Source: Saprospiraceae bacterium (GTDB taxonomy: Bacteria; Bacteroidota; Bacteroidia; Chitinophagales; Saprospiraceae). Taken from it: a stretch of 64,000 bases of DNA. A model generated the notes under the pieces. That model did not search any database and was not told where the DNA came from. It worked only from the letters and a program-made list of their open reading frames with translations. The stretch lies in assembly GCA_041392805.1 (NCBI GenBank), contig JAWKLJ010000001.1, positions 2,790,001 through 2,854,000 of the forward strand, written 5' to 3'. A program made the position numbers and the translations under genes. This document shows positions 52,862 to 62,500 of the stretch, piece by piece (position 1 is the stretch's first letter; each line of letters opens with the position of its first letter).

Positions 52862-53887
52862 TTAAAGTAAAATGAATTTCCCTTCACTGGAGGCGGCATA
52901 GATGGCTTCTTGGATGCTTAGGTTCTGAAGGTAATCCTTGGCACTGGTTTCAAAGGCAACGCCCTCCATTAAGCAGGCTACAAAATGGCGCTGGGTAGTA
53001 AATACACAATCTCCTGCAAAGTTTAGCTTCCGATGATGGTAATGGTGCTCAAAAGCGGGCTGCCCAAGGGGTTGGATTCGCAGACCGCCCTCCATATCCA
53101 GCCGAATGGTGCCGCCATTGGCTTCCAACAGCAATTCACCGAAGGTATAACGAGGGTCATCCGCATCAGGTTCATTGTAGCGATTGGCATCAAAAACTCC
53201 TGTAGCACCATTGGCAAATTGGAAATGAACAATGCCACAATCTTCCCCTACAAGGTCCGGATTCAATTTTCGCAATTGAGCATAAACGCCTTTTACTTCT
53301 CCCATCAAAAATCGGAAAACGTCGATAAAATGTATGCCGGTTTCATAGATCAGCAGCCGAGGCATGGTCCTGAAATAAGGTTGCCTCGCCAGATAGGCAT
53401 CTTCCTGCCAGCCATCTCCTGTCCGCATCCGAAAATAGAGACTGTGTAAACGATCACCAATGATCTGTCGATCCAGCAGCAATTTAATTTCTCGATACCA
53501 GGGCTGGAATCGGAAGTTTTCGTGTACCATAAAGGGTACGCCCGCAGCAGCAGCGGCCGCCACCATTGCTGTAGCCTCTTCCAGGGTAGGCGCCAAGGGT
53601 TTTTGACAAATAATAGGCAGTCTCCTTGCAATGGCCAATTGGCATAGTTCAGCATGATTCACAGGTGGCGTAATGATATCTATAAAGTCCGGGGTTTCCT
53701 GATCCAACATCTCCGCCACATCTGTATAATAGCGTGGAACACCATAATACTTAGCTGTTTTTTCTGCCTTTTCAGCATCTAAGTCACAAATGGCTACCAG
53801 GTCAACTTCCGTTATCCGCATCCAGGCTTCAAAATGGAATTGTGCAAAATATCCGGCGCCAACTGCCACCGCTTTTAATTGTTTCAT
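52862..53887 (-). CDS. Gfo/Idh/MocA-family oxidoreductase
   Basis: The 341-residue cytoplasmic protein has the NAD-binding start KAVAVGAGYFAQFHFEAW, DIITPPVNHAEL, the CQKPLAPTLEEA Lys-Pro block, and HENFRFQPWYREIKLL and ETGIHFIDVFRFLMG in the C-terminal domain. It would oxidise or reduce a sugar or inositol-like compound. It is the last gene of a four-gene set reading from 56914 and overlaps the MFS gene by four bases. The likely regulator is the divergent LacI protein. Confidence 0.9.
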   Translation of the reverse strand: MKQLKAVAVGAGYFAQFHFEAWMRITEVDLVAICDLDAEKAEKTAKYYGVPRYYTDVAEMLDQETPDFIDIITPPVNHAELCQLAIARRLPIICQKPLAPTLEEATAMVAAAAAAGVPFMVHENFRFQPWYREIKLLLDRQIIGDRLHSLYFRMRTGDGWQEDAYLARQPYFRTMPRLLIYETGIHFIDVFRFLMGEVKGVYAQLRKLNPDLVGEDCGIVHFQFANGATGVFDANRYNEPDADDPRYTFGELLLEANGGTIRLDMEGGLRIQPLGQPAFEHHYHHRKLNFAGDCVFTTQRHFVACLMEGVAFETSAKDYLQNLSIQEAIYAASSEGKFILL

Positions 53888-55173
53888 ATACTAGAGGTTT
53901 CCAAGGCTTGGTCTGCTCTGATGTTAGACCATAAAAATAGACCTAACAGGTTTAATCCTGCACCTAAGAAGAAAAATGGCGTCACCGATCCTGTCCAAGC
54001 CTGCAGATAAGGAAAAGCCAAAGCCGTAATAAATGATCCTATATTGCCCGCCATGTTCATCGCCCCAGAGACCGTCCCCGCATGGCGCTTGCCTATGTCT
54101 ACACACAGGGTCCAGGAAGGCGGAAGGGTCATATCTGCACCCAGAATGGCCAAACTCAAAAAAGCAACCGCCCCTAGGGCTGTTTCCATATACACACTTC
54201 CGATCAACCCCACAGCCGCCAGACCGAAACCAATCATGGCAGTGAGGGAACGCGAAGCATTCCATTTGCCCTTTTTGTAAATGTAATCAACCATCCATCC
54301 TGCCACCCAATTGCCGATCGCACCAAAGATAAAAGGTGCAGAAGCATAAAAACCGGCTTCCATCGCATCGAGTTGGTATTTGTTTTTCAGGTAAGGGAAC
54401 AACCACGTTAGCGCGAAAAAAAAAGTAAAGTTGCTGCAAAAATATTGCACCATGGTCATCCACATATTGCGGGAAGCAAAAAGGGAAGATAGTGGTAAAC
54501 GAGAAGCGACGGCATCTCCTGAACCATGAGACTGGCGATGCTCAAGTATAAAGGCTTTTTCTGTTGTCGATAGACCAGGATGGTCTGAGGGTTCATCTCT
54601 AAATGCCAACCACCAACCAATCGCCCATACGACACCGATGAGGCCAAGTATCCCAAAAGTCATACGCCAACCATATGCCTCGATCAGCCAGGCCACCAGG
54701 GGCAAAGCAAAAGCAGCCCCCAGGCGCGAACCCGAAAAATTGATGCCCGTAATGATGCCCCGCTCCTGTAGTGGTATCCAGGAGAAAATTGCCCTGGACA
54801 TCCCAGGGAAAGCACCCGCCTCCCCTGCCCCAAAGAAAAAGCGGGTAAGCAATAGAGAAACGAAATTCCAGGCGGCCCCCGTCACTGCGGTCAAAATGGA
54901 CCAAAAAGTAACAATAGCCGTAAGCGCCTTCCGTGGCCCCTTCTGATCTGCCAGTCTTCCTCCCGGCACTTGAAATAATGCATATCCCAAAGCAAAAATG
55001 GATAAGACCCACCCCATTGCTTTATCACTCAAAACCAAATCCCCTGCAATAGGCTCTTTGGCCACCGAAATACAAACCCGGTCGATATATAGTAATAATG
55101 CCAATAAAAACATGCCAAGGCCAACAAAATAGCGGCCTTTGAAGAAAGGCTGAAGTCCTCCTGGTTTTTCCAT
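53884..55173 (-). CDS. MFS transporter, anion:cation (hexuronate/sugar acid-type) symporter group
   Basis: This 429-residue protein has twelve expected membrane segments and motifs of the ACS/ExuT group: YIDRVCISVAKEPI near the N-terminus, ALFQVPGGRLADQKGPRKAL in the first loop and GAGEAGAFPGMSRAIFSWIP in helix 4-5. Members bring in sugar acids, tartrate, phthalate or similar anions with protons. The position in an operon with a cyclase, a tartrate/isopropylmalate-type dehydrogenase and a Gfo/Idh enzyme supports import of an acid sugar or related anion. Confidence 0.87.
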   Translation of the reverse strand: MEKPGGLQPFFKGRYFVGLGMFLLALLLYIDRVCISVAKEPIAGDLVLSDKAMGWVLSIFALGYALFQVPGGRLADQKGPRKALTAIVTFWSILTAVTGAAWNFVSLLLTRFFFGAGEAGAFPGMSRAIFSWIPLQERGIITGINFSGSRLGAAFALPLVAWLIEAYGWRMTFGILGLIGVVWAIGWWLAFRDEPSDHPGLSTTEKAFILEHRQSHGSGDAVASRLPLSSLFASRNMWMTMVQYFCSNFTFFFALTWLFPYLKNKYQLDAMEAGFYASAPFIFGAIGNWVAGWMVDYIYKKGKWNASRSLTAMIGFGLAAVGLIGSVYMETALGAVAFLSLAILGADMTLPPSWTLCVDIGKRHAGTVSGAMNMAGNIGSFITALAFPYLQAWTGSVTPFFFLGAGLNLLGLFLWSNIRADQALETSSI

Positions 55174-55215
55174 TGTTGCTTCCTTTGTTTATTTCGGTTA
55201 CACCATCCGTGAATA

Positions 55216-55854
55216 TTACAACTCAAATGCAATCGCCCGGACCGGAGCCCCATCGCCATCCGCCACCTTCAAGGGTAGGGCCATAAAATAAACCTTTTCT
55301 CCCTGTATCAAATCCAGGTTCGTCAATCCTTCAACAATCATAATGTCAGCACTGAGCAAAATGCGATGAATAGTGGTCACCTCATCCAAATCATGAACAT
55401 CCGCCACAGAAGGCGGCTCCACTCCTAAGATTTTCACTCCACGGTCCACGCACCAATTGGCCAATTCTTCACTGATACGAGGCATGGCATCTCTGTATTT
55501 ATCCTGCATTACGAATTTACTCCAACCCGTTTGAAGCAAGAGGCTATCTCCTTTTTCCAGTAAAGCTTCTGTCCTGCCCAGGTCTGCCACCTTGAGCAAT
55601 TTCCTCGTACAATCACCAGGAATCCGAACCACCCAGGCCTCCCCCATAAACGCTGTCAGGGGGTAGGTTTCGATCGTCCGGTCACTCACCCCAAAATGTA
55701 AAGGGGCATCCATATGCGTCCCACAATGAGAATACAAATGCAGCGTTCGAGCATTCCACCCATCCTTGACAAGCGTGCGGGCCGTTTCGAAGGTTACGCC
55801 TCGTTGGCCATGATGCAAGGTTAGCGTTAGATCTATTGGTTTTCCCTTAAACAT
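55216..55854 (-). CDS. Cyclase family protein (kynurenine formamidase-like)
   Basis: The 212-residue protein has the metal motif SHCGTHMDAPLHFG (HxGTHxDxPxHF) near residues 41-54, LLLQTGWSKF, LGVEPPSVAD and an ending VPYxALPLKVADGDGAP-like block, all intact. The family hydrolyses amides or lactones with zinc or manganese; kynurenine formamidase is the best-known member, but in sugar-acid operons such proteins may open lactones. It starts four bases after the dehydrogenase stop on the same strand, so the genes are co-translated. Confidence 0.85.
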   Translation of the reverse strand: MFKGKPIDLTLTLHHGQRGVTFETARTLVKDGWNARTLHLYSHCGTHMDAPLHFGVSDRTIETYPLTAFMGEAWVVRIPGDCTRKLLKVADLGRTEALLEKGDSLLLQTGWSKFVMQDKYRDAMPRISEELANWCVDRGVKILGVEPPSVADVHDLDEVTTIHRILLSADIMIVEGLTNLDLIQGEKVYFMALPLKVADGDGAPVRAIAFEL

Positions 55855-55858
55855 ACTT

Positions 55859-56914
55859 TTATGTTAATCTGGCGATGACGGCCTCTGCTACTTCTACAGT
55901 GGTAGCCGAGCCGCCCAGGTCCTTGGTTTTAATCCCTGCTTGCAAGGTTTTTTCAATCGCATTCACAATGGCATCCGCTGCTGCCTTCTCACCGAGGTGC
56001 TCCAGCATCAAGGCTCCCGACCAAATCTGACCAATTGGATTTGCAATGCCCTTGCCTGCTATATCCGGAGCGGAGCCATGAATAGGCTCAAACATACTGG
56101 GCATATCCCGCTCTGGCCGAATGTTGCCACTAGGCCCCAGTCCCAGGCTGCCCATGATGGCACCACCTAAATCGCTAAGAATATCGCCTATCATATTGGT
56201 GGTCACGACTACATCAAAAATTTCAGGCCGCAATACAAAATTGGCAGATGCCGCGTCCACGTACATCTTTTGATAGCTTACATCAGGATATTGCGCCGCC
56301 ACCTCTGCCATCACGTAATCCCAATAAGCCAAGGTATGGATCATCGTGTTGGACTTCGTCACGTTCGTCACGTGGTTTCGGCGGGTGCGGGCGAGGCGGA
56401 AGGCATAGTGGGCGACTTTTTCAATGCCCGACCGGGTAAATACATTGGTCTCGGTAGCCAGGCCGTGGGGCTCGTCCGCGTAAAAGATTTTGCCATTCTG
56501 GACAAACTCGCCTTCATTGTTTTCCCGAAGGACAATGAAATCAATGTCCTTTGTCGTTTTGGTTCTGAGTGGCCCCTCAATGCCTGGCAGTAATCGAACC
56601 GGGCGATGATTCACATATTGTTGAAAATGAGTCCTCACCTTGGCCGTATACAGTTTAAAGGGCAAGGTATCATCTACCTCAGGCAGACCTACAGCGCCAA
56701 ATAAAATGGCATCAAATTGCCCTAAGGTTGCCAGACCATCGGCCGGCATAAACTCCCCGTGTTCCTTGTAGTAACCTGCTCCCCAAGGGAAAGCTGTGGT
56801 AGACAGGGTAAATGGGTAGCTAGCAGCTACCGCCTCTAATACCTTTAAGCTGGCAGGCACTATTTCGTGCCCTATGCCATCGCCATTCACAATGGCTATC
56901 TTGTAATTTTTCAT
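55859..56914 (-). CDS. Isocitrate/isopropylmalate-family dehydrogenase, tartrate/D-malate dehydrogenase type
   Basis: The 351-residue enzyme has NGDGIGHEIVPASLKVLE at the N-terminus, the substrate loop VRTHFQQYVNHRPVRLLPG, VLRENNEGEF, TNVTKSN with the catalytic Lys, MYVDAASANFVLRPE and EPIHGSAPDIAGKGIANP. These resemble tartrate dehydrogenase/D-malate dehydrogenase more than isopropylmalate dehydrogenase. It oxidises and often decarboxylates a 2-hydroxy acid with NAD. It is the first gene of the operon and is divergent from the LacI regulator. Confidence 0.85.
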   Translation of the reverse strand: MKNYKIAIVNGDGIGHEIVPASLKVLEAVAASYPFTLSTTAFPWGAGYYKEHGEFMPADGLATLGQFDAILFGAVGLPEVDDTLPFKLYTAKVRTHFQQYVNHRPVRLLPGIEGPLRTKTTKDIDFIVLRENNEGEFVQNGKIFYADEPHGLATETNVFTRSGIEKVAHYAFRLARTRRNHVTNVTKSNTMIHTLAYWDYVMAEVAAQYPDVSYQKMYVDAASANFVLRPEIFDVVVTTNMIGDILSDLGGAIMGSLGLGPSGNIRPERDMPSMFEPIHGSAPDIAGKGIANPIGQIWSGALMLEHLGEKAAADAIVNAIEKTLQAGIKTKDLGGSATTVEVAEAVIARLT

Positions 56915-57104
56915 ATGGAAAGAAACCTTTTCTTGTTCAACACCCTTGTTTGCCCCACCGCGAAGGCAATAAAAGTGGGCCCCCGTCTAAGCTTGGGCAA
57001 AATCGGAAGTACGAAATGGGACTACCTCCGGTAGTTTAAAAGTCGGAAACGCTACACCTTGGAACGCTTCCTTCCTTTTTCATCACGCTGCCTCGTCCTG
57101 CTTT

Positions 57105-57346
57105 AGAGCATGTTTGGAGGTCGCTTTTGGAGGCAAAAAGTGTCAATTTTTCGCTGACTGGGATGGCTTGATACAGTGTATCAACAGTGCCTTTTTGAAG
57201 TTCATACCCTTCGGTACGGACGAAAAAAGTAACGAAGTATCAGCGAAAAAGGGATAGTTTTAGGCCCAAATCGACCTTGGGAGATTCATGAACACCATAA
57301 ATCACTATAAAGGCCGTGAATAAAGGGTGACCTCCAAACATGCTCT
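57105..57346. repeat. Non-coding repeat element, copy B, with 18-base terminal inverted repeats
   Basis: The ends are perfect complements: AGAGCATGTTTGGAGGTC (57105-57122) and GACCTCCAAACATGCTCT (57329-57346). Inside are a second pair TTTTTCGCTGA (57147-57157) and TCAGCGAAAAA (57240-57250) and a small palindrome TTGATACAGTGTATCAA (57168-57184). The first 48 bases match the element at 4423. It carries no reading frame and looks like a mobile or structured element (MITE-like). Confidence 0.75.
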
Positions 57347-57442
57347 TAAAAGGGACGCCATAAAAGTTTCCCAATATGATCCTATTTTTTTAACCCTTGT
57401 AGAATAATAGGCTTAAATTGCCACTTCAAACCAAAAAAAATT

Positions 57443-57458
57443 GCGCAATCGCTTGCGC
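57443..57458. promoter_or_regulatory. LacI-type operator
   Basis: GCGCAATCGCTTGCGC is palindromic at 14 of 16 positions with a central CG, the pattern usual for LacI-family operators. It lies 14 bases before the GTG start of the LacI gene, so it most likely serves autoregulation. No second copy was seen in front of the divergent dehydrogenase gene. Confidence 0.6.
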
Positions 57459-57472
57459 TTACTTCATGTATT

Positions 57473-58483
57473 GTGAGCCTTATTCGTTTAAAAGATATTG
57501 CTAAAATCCTGGAGGTGTCTGAAAGTACGGTAAGTCGCGCCCTACGCAATCATCCTCGGATTAGCCAGGCTACCCAAGAACGGGTTAAACGCCTGGCCGA
57601 ACAGTTGGATTATACGCCCAACCAAATGGCGCTTAACCTCCAGAATAAACACATCAACGCTATTGGTGTAGTGGTACCGAAATTGGGTTACTACCTATAT
57701 GCCCAGGCCATTAGTGGAATGGAAGAAGTGGCCGAAAAGGTGGGGTACAACATTATTATTTGTCAGTCTAATGAAAGCGCAGCAAGAGAAAAGGCCATCG
57801 TACAAGAGTTGATAGGTACCCGCATTGCAGGTTTTGTTATTTCGTTATCCAGTTCTACCAACGATTTTGAACACCTGGCCAAAATCAAAAGGCGCAACAT
57901 TCCCCTGGTCTTTTTCAATAGAGAATGCGAAGAAATTTACACCGATCGTGTGATTATTGACAATTTTGGAGCGGCCAAACAGGCTGTTGAACACTTAATC
58001 AGAACCGGATGCCGCCGCATTGCTTATCTCGGCGGGCCTCGGAATGTCCAAATCAGTAATCGACGCCTGGAAGGATATAAAGCGGCCTTGTTAGAACATG
58101 GCCTGCCACTACAGGACGACTTAATCCTGCACACGGAATTCAATACCCACAGTGCCCGCCTGGCCGCCCTGTCGCTGCTTAGCCACCCCAACCGACCTGA
58201 TGCATTTCTCGTTTTCAGCGATCAATTTGCCTATACCATCTACCTCCTCGCACGTGAATTGGGCCTGCGAATCCCCCATGACATCAGTATCATCGGCTTC
58301 AATAACGAACCCGCATCCGAACTATTGCTCCCCCCTTTGACGACTATTTCTCAGCCAGCCTTTGAAATGGGGCAAACGGCAGCCCAACTTTTATTTCACC
58401 AAATACTACACCGCGATACTTATTACCGAAGTCAAACTAAAGTGCTAAAATCTGGTTTGATTGTTAGGGCCTCTACACGTTGA
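57473..58483 (+). CDS. LacI-family transcriptional regulator
   Basis: The 336-residue protein starts at a GTG and has the LacI helix-turn-helix at residues 5-30 (LKDIAKILEVSESTVSRALR), a hinge (YTPNQMALNL) and a periplasmic-binding-protein-like ligand domain (IGVVVPKLGYYLYAQAISG; RIAYLGGPRNVQISNRRLEGY; ISIIGFNNEPASELLLPPLTT). Such regulators respond to sugars or sugar derivatives. It is divergent from the dehydrogenase/cyclase/MFS/Gfo-Idh operon, its likely target. Confidence 0.93.
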   Translation: MSLIRLKDIAKILEVSESTVSRALRNHPRISQATQERVKRLAEQLDYTPNQMALNLQNKHINAIGVVVPKLGYYLYAQAISGMEEVAEKVGYNIIICQSNESAAREKAIVQELIGTRIAGFVISLSSSTNDFEHLAKIKRRNIPLVFFNRECEEIYTDRVIIDNFGAAKQAVEHLIRTGCRRIAYLGGPRNVQISNRRLEGYKAALLEHGLPLQDDLILHTEFNTHSARLAALSLLSHPNRPDAFLVFSDQFAYTIYLLARELGLRIPHDISIIGFNNEPASELLLPPLTTISQPAFEMGQTAAQLLFHQILHRDTYYRSQTKVLKSGLIVRASTR

Positions 58484-58523
58484 TTTTTCTTTCACCGCTA
58501 ATGCTTTTCTTTAGAAAAAAGGC

Positions 58524-58531
58524 TAATTTTG
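58524..58531 (+). promoter_or_regulatory. Possible Bacteroidota -7 promoter element for the MscS gene
   Basis: TAATTTTG fits the Bacteroidota -7 consensus TAnnTTTG and lies 56 bases before the MscS start. A T-rich stretch (TTTTCTTT) lies at a suitable distance for the -33 element but is not a clean TTTG. Confidence 0.3.
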
Positions 58532-58586
58532 AATAAGATTAAGACTTATTTCGTTAATTATTCTACGCGCTGCCCAATTTGAAAAT

Positions 58587-59453
58587 ATGAAAAAACTAAT
58601 CATCCTCATAGAAGTACTTTTACTGATCTCCTTCGGGGTCATAGAATATTTAAATGCTCCTTTTCTGAGTATCATAGCAGATAAGCAATTACTGAAAGCG
58701 GCTTCTAATTTCCTGATATACTTGGTATTTATAGACCTTACCTTTCGTATTCTTCGTTTTTTATATCAAAGGAAAAACAAATTGACCAGTCAGGATAATT
58801 TTCTCAATGGCATTCAAAACATTTATCGACTGCTCATAAGCATTGGCATTTTCATTACCTTTTTTGCACTTTTTGGCCTGGATGTAAAATCATTGCTTAC
58901 CTCCCTTAGTATCGTGGCTGCCGCTATTGCCATCATTTCGAAAGAGTTTGTAAATGACCTAATTGTTGGTTTATACTATAGTTTTTCCAGCAATTTAGAG
59001 ATCAATGACTATGTAAAAATAGACAGTCAAAAAGGCAAAATCATCGAAATAGGGCTGTTTAAAATTAAACTATTGAATGATGATGATGACTTGGTGCTCA
59101 TCCCCAATAGTAAAGTCTACTCCAATGAAATCATCAATTACACCAAGAAGGATATCCGACAAATGAGTATCGATTTTCAGATAGATTTGAAATACATCAA
59201 CAGTATTGAACGCCTGGAGAAAGAACTCAAAAAATCGCTAAAAAACTTTGCCGAATACATTGAAAAGGACTCCTACAACCTCAAAATTGTAGAGATGAAA
59301 AAGGATTACCTCGATTTAAAGTTCCAATACACACTTGTTCATATGGATCGTGATTTGCAACGGCTAATTAGACGAAAAACAGTGCGGGAGGTCTTTAATT
59401 TCATCACCGAACGGCCAGATAGGGTTGTCACTCCCATTCCAAATCCACAATAA
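58587..59453 (+). CDS. MscS-family mechanosensitive channel
   Basis: The 288-residue membrane protein has four hydrophobic segments (about residues 3-23, 35-57, 80-101 and 106-128). The pore helix SLSIVAAAIAIISKEFVNDLIVGLYY leads into the cytoplasmic beta-domain with GKIIEIGLFKIKLLNDDDDLVLIPNSKVYSNEIINYT, the usual MscS hallmark. It releases solutes on hypo-osmotic shock. It is of the short MscS type. It stands alone between the LacI gene and the secreted protease gene. Confidence 0.88.
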   Translation: MKKLIILIEVLLLISFGVIEYLNAPFLSIIADKQLLKAASNFLIYLVFIDLTFRILRFLYQRKNKLTSQDNFLNGIQNIYRLLISIGIFITFFALFGLDVKSLLTSLSIVAAAIAIISKEFVNDLIVGLYYSFSSNLEINDYVKIDSQKGKIIEIGLFKIKLLNDDDDLVLIPNSKVYSNEIINYTKKDIRQMSIDFQIDLKYINSIERLEKELKKSLKNFAEYIEKDSYNLKIVEMKKDYLDLKFQYTLVHMDRDLQRLIRRKTVREVFNFITERPDRVVTPIPNPQ

Positions 59454-59503
59454 CCCAACCCTTTTCCGTTAAAAGCCGTCTGGTCTTTAAAATCTGACTT
59501 CTT

Positions 59504-62500
59504 ATGCAACCATCCAATGCTAAGCTTTTTTTGCTTTTGCTTTCTTTCTTCCTTTTTCCTACGCTCCATGCCCAATCTTTAAATTGGTATATCCTGCAAA
59601 CCAATTGTACAAGTTATGAACAAAGTCGGGAAATGGTGCTTTCGCTTGACAATGAAAACCGCCTATTTTCGCTTGTATATTCGCCACAGTATTTGGTTTT
59701 TGCTAGCAACGAAAATGCAGCACTAGAACATCCTTACTTGGTTCGGCAAATGAACCTGCAGGATGTAGTGCAAGCAACCAATCTTCCCAAAGTCTTAAGC
59801 ACTTTTTTTATTGCCCTCTTCCAGGAAGAAGAGCGCTATGAAGCGCCCGCTCATCCCCATAAAGCAGAAGCCTGTTTAGCCAGCAATGATCTTGAAAAGG
59901 ACAAAACGGAATTCAATTACGCCAACCGCTGGAACAGTGAGCGAATGGCTGGTATCATGACCTGTAATGTACTTTTTGTGGAAAGTGATGGAACCGAAGA
60001 TCCGGATTATTTTACCTGGCCAGCCGCAGCGCTATTTAAAGAGAAAACGACGATTTTGAAAGCCTTAAACACCTGGGCTTATACCGCTTTTCTCGAAGGC
60101 GTTGATGTGACTTTTGTCCCCCAATGGTTTGAGCGCACAGCGGCTTTGGGGCAAGGCAAAGAGCCTAATCTCCACTTTGGCTCCTTTAACACCTTCGCAG
60201 CTGAAGTATTGAAAATGAATACCCAGATATTGGCCCAACTGGGCTATACACAAGAAAACTTTGCCGCAGACGAATTTAACTATCATTATAAACGGCAGAC
60301 CGCAGCGGATGGTGCTTTCACTATGGGCGTACATTACAACCACGAGGGCCGAGGCCTCATCCGGCCACACGCCTATCTAGGTGGCCCTAATACTTTTCTG
60401 AATAGCGACACCCATTTTTCGGTTTATGGACATGAAATCGGGCATATCTTCCATGCCTTTGATGAATACAATAATCCGGATTGCCAATTTAATAACTATA
60501 CCACCTTTAATGGTATCATAAATGAAAACAATATTGGCAATGGCTGCCTCGGGAAGCAGTCTTGTCTAATGGATAATAATGCGACCATAGGAGCAGGGCC
60601 CAGTACCCGCTATGCGCTTTGTGACTATACCAAAGCTCACCTGGGCTGGGCAGGTGATATACCCAGCCAGCCCAAAATTCTTTCCCCCAGCCAGGATACC
60701 TCCTTTTCTCTTTTTCTACAACCTTTCACCTTTTACTTTCCACCCACCTCGGGAGAACTAAAATCTGCCACCATTAAAATCTGGCAGCAGAGAGATGGCG
60801 AACCGCAATTGGTATTTAGTGAAACCATCAAGTTGACCGCAGATACCCTCATCTGGCGGAATGAAGCTATTCACCAGGCTGGATCTTATACGATGGTCGT
60901 CCAACATGGCGAAGCCAGTCGCTTTGCCTTAGTAGATAGTGCGCCGCTTCATTTCAGCATTGAGGAACACGCCCGCCTCCCTTTTGCAGATACCTGCATT
61001 TGGTATTGTGGCAACCTGGAGGCCTTGAATTTGGGGATTGACATGGTAAAATGGTATGATAAACCCGAACTGGACATTCCTATTCATACGGGTCCGGACT
61101 TTACACCTGCATCGAGTGGTCTCTATTATATGGCCTTGGAAGAAGATGGCATCATAAAGGATGTGGCCAAAGTGCAGATCACCGCAAATTTTCCGGTTTC
61201 TGCACAGCTCCTGCAAACCTTTTCCACCAATGGGCCCTCTAGCTTGTATTTACAATCCTTCACCGGAATTCCACATGTAAGGGCTTTTCATTGGTATCGG
61301 AATGACACGCTAATAGCCACCAATCAAACGCCCTTTTTAGAAGTCACCCAAGAGGCCAATTATTATGTCGTCATTGATAATGGCTGTCAAAGCATCACCA
61401 ATGCGCTACAATGGCAAGCACCACCCCTGATAAGCTATACACAAGACTGTGAGGATGGCAGTTATCTTATTCGAGCAAATAAACTGATAGGCATTAGGAA
61501 TGAAACCACTCAGGTCTTTACCATCAGTGATAGCTTGCGCATAACTACAGCAGGTGAGGCTATAGAAATAACCATCTACTCTCCTGACCAAGCTATTGTC
61601 TGGGGAAGTTATGCCTTAGCCTCACTTCCAACGGAGGGTTTCCGGCTCGAAAACATCGATGGCTTTTTGCGTTTTAAAGCGGAGACCCTTGAAAATATCA
61701 GCTGGTATCGCAACGACACCCTTTTGCTGCGAGGTTCCCAGAACTGGTTAACGCCCCAACGCCCCGGCACTTATTGGGCCACTTATCAACAAGTCGGAGC
61801 CTTTTGTCCCTTGATTTCAGACAAAATTGAATTATTCGATTTCACCCCTCCGCCAAGTGCCGCAGCCAACAGCTACACCGCCTGCTTACTAGAAGATATG
61901 GAAACCCCAACGATTGCCATAGAAGGCCAAAACATTCGCTGGTACCTCGAACCCCAAAAAGAGGAACTCATCGCCGAAGGCAATACCTTTCAGCCAAGCC
62001 TGGATTATTTCAGCTTTAATGCGCAGTTGCACATTACGCAGACCATCAATGGTGTCGAAAGCCCGCCGCTCCGGGTCGATCTGATCGGCCAAAAGCCGCT
62101 GTTGGCCAGCCTTGACACCTTTGACCAGGCATTCTTAGCCATTGTGAATGGCATTCAGGTCAACCTCGAACCGAAGGATTACCTCTACGAGTGGGCTTAT
62201 AACACCCAATTTTTAGCTAGCACTTTTACCCCCAGCTACCCGATTGGCGATCCCGGAACTTATGCCGTTTCGGTCAGCAATCAAGAACCGGCCTGCCTGC
62301 ATAGTGAACCATTTATACTTGAAGGAATGGTTTCCTCAATAGAAGAAGAGGAATGGCTGGTGGAAAAAGTAAGGGCTTACCCCAATCCTACCCAACAGGT
62401 ATTGACTATTCAAACCTCCCATACGCCTATTCAATTCATCCAGATTTACAACCTGTCAGGACAAATCGTAAAACAGCAACAAGGGCATTTTCAAAACAAA

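Larger units (their letters stand above)
56915..57472. other. Intergenic control region of the LacI/dehydrogenase divergon
   Basis: No gene is seen in these 558 bases. They hold the structured repeat at 57105-57346 and the palindromic operator at 57443-57458. The promoter of the dehydrogenase operon must lie between 56915 and about 57100 but shows no clear motif. Confidence 0.6.

Noticed and set aside
55216..55854. Assignment of the cyclase as kynurenine formamidase (kynB)
   Set aside because: Family motifs fit, but the operon holds no tryptophan-degradation gene and instead points to acid sugars.
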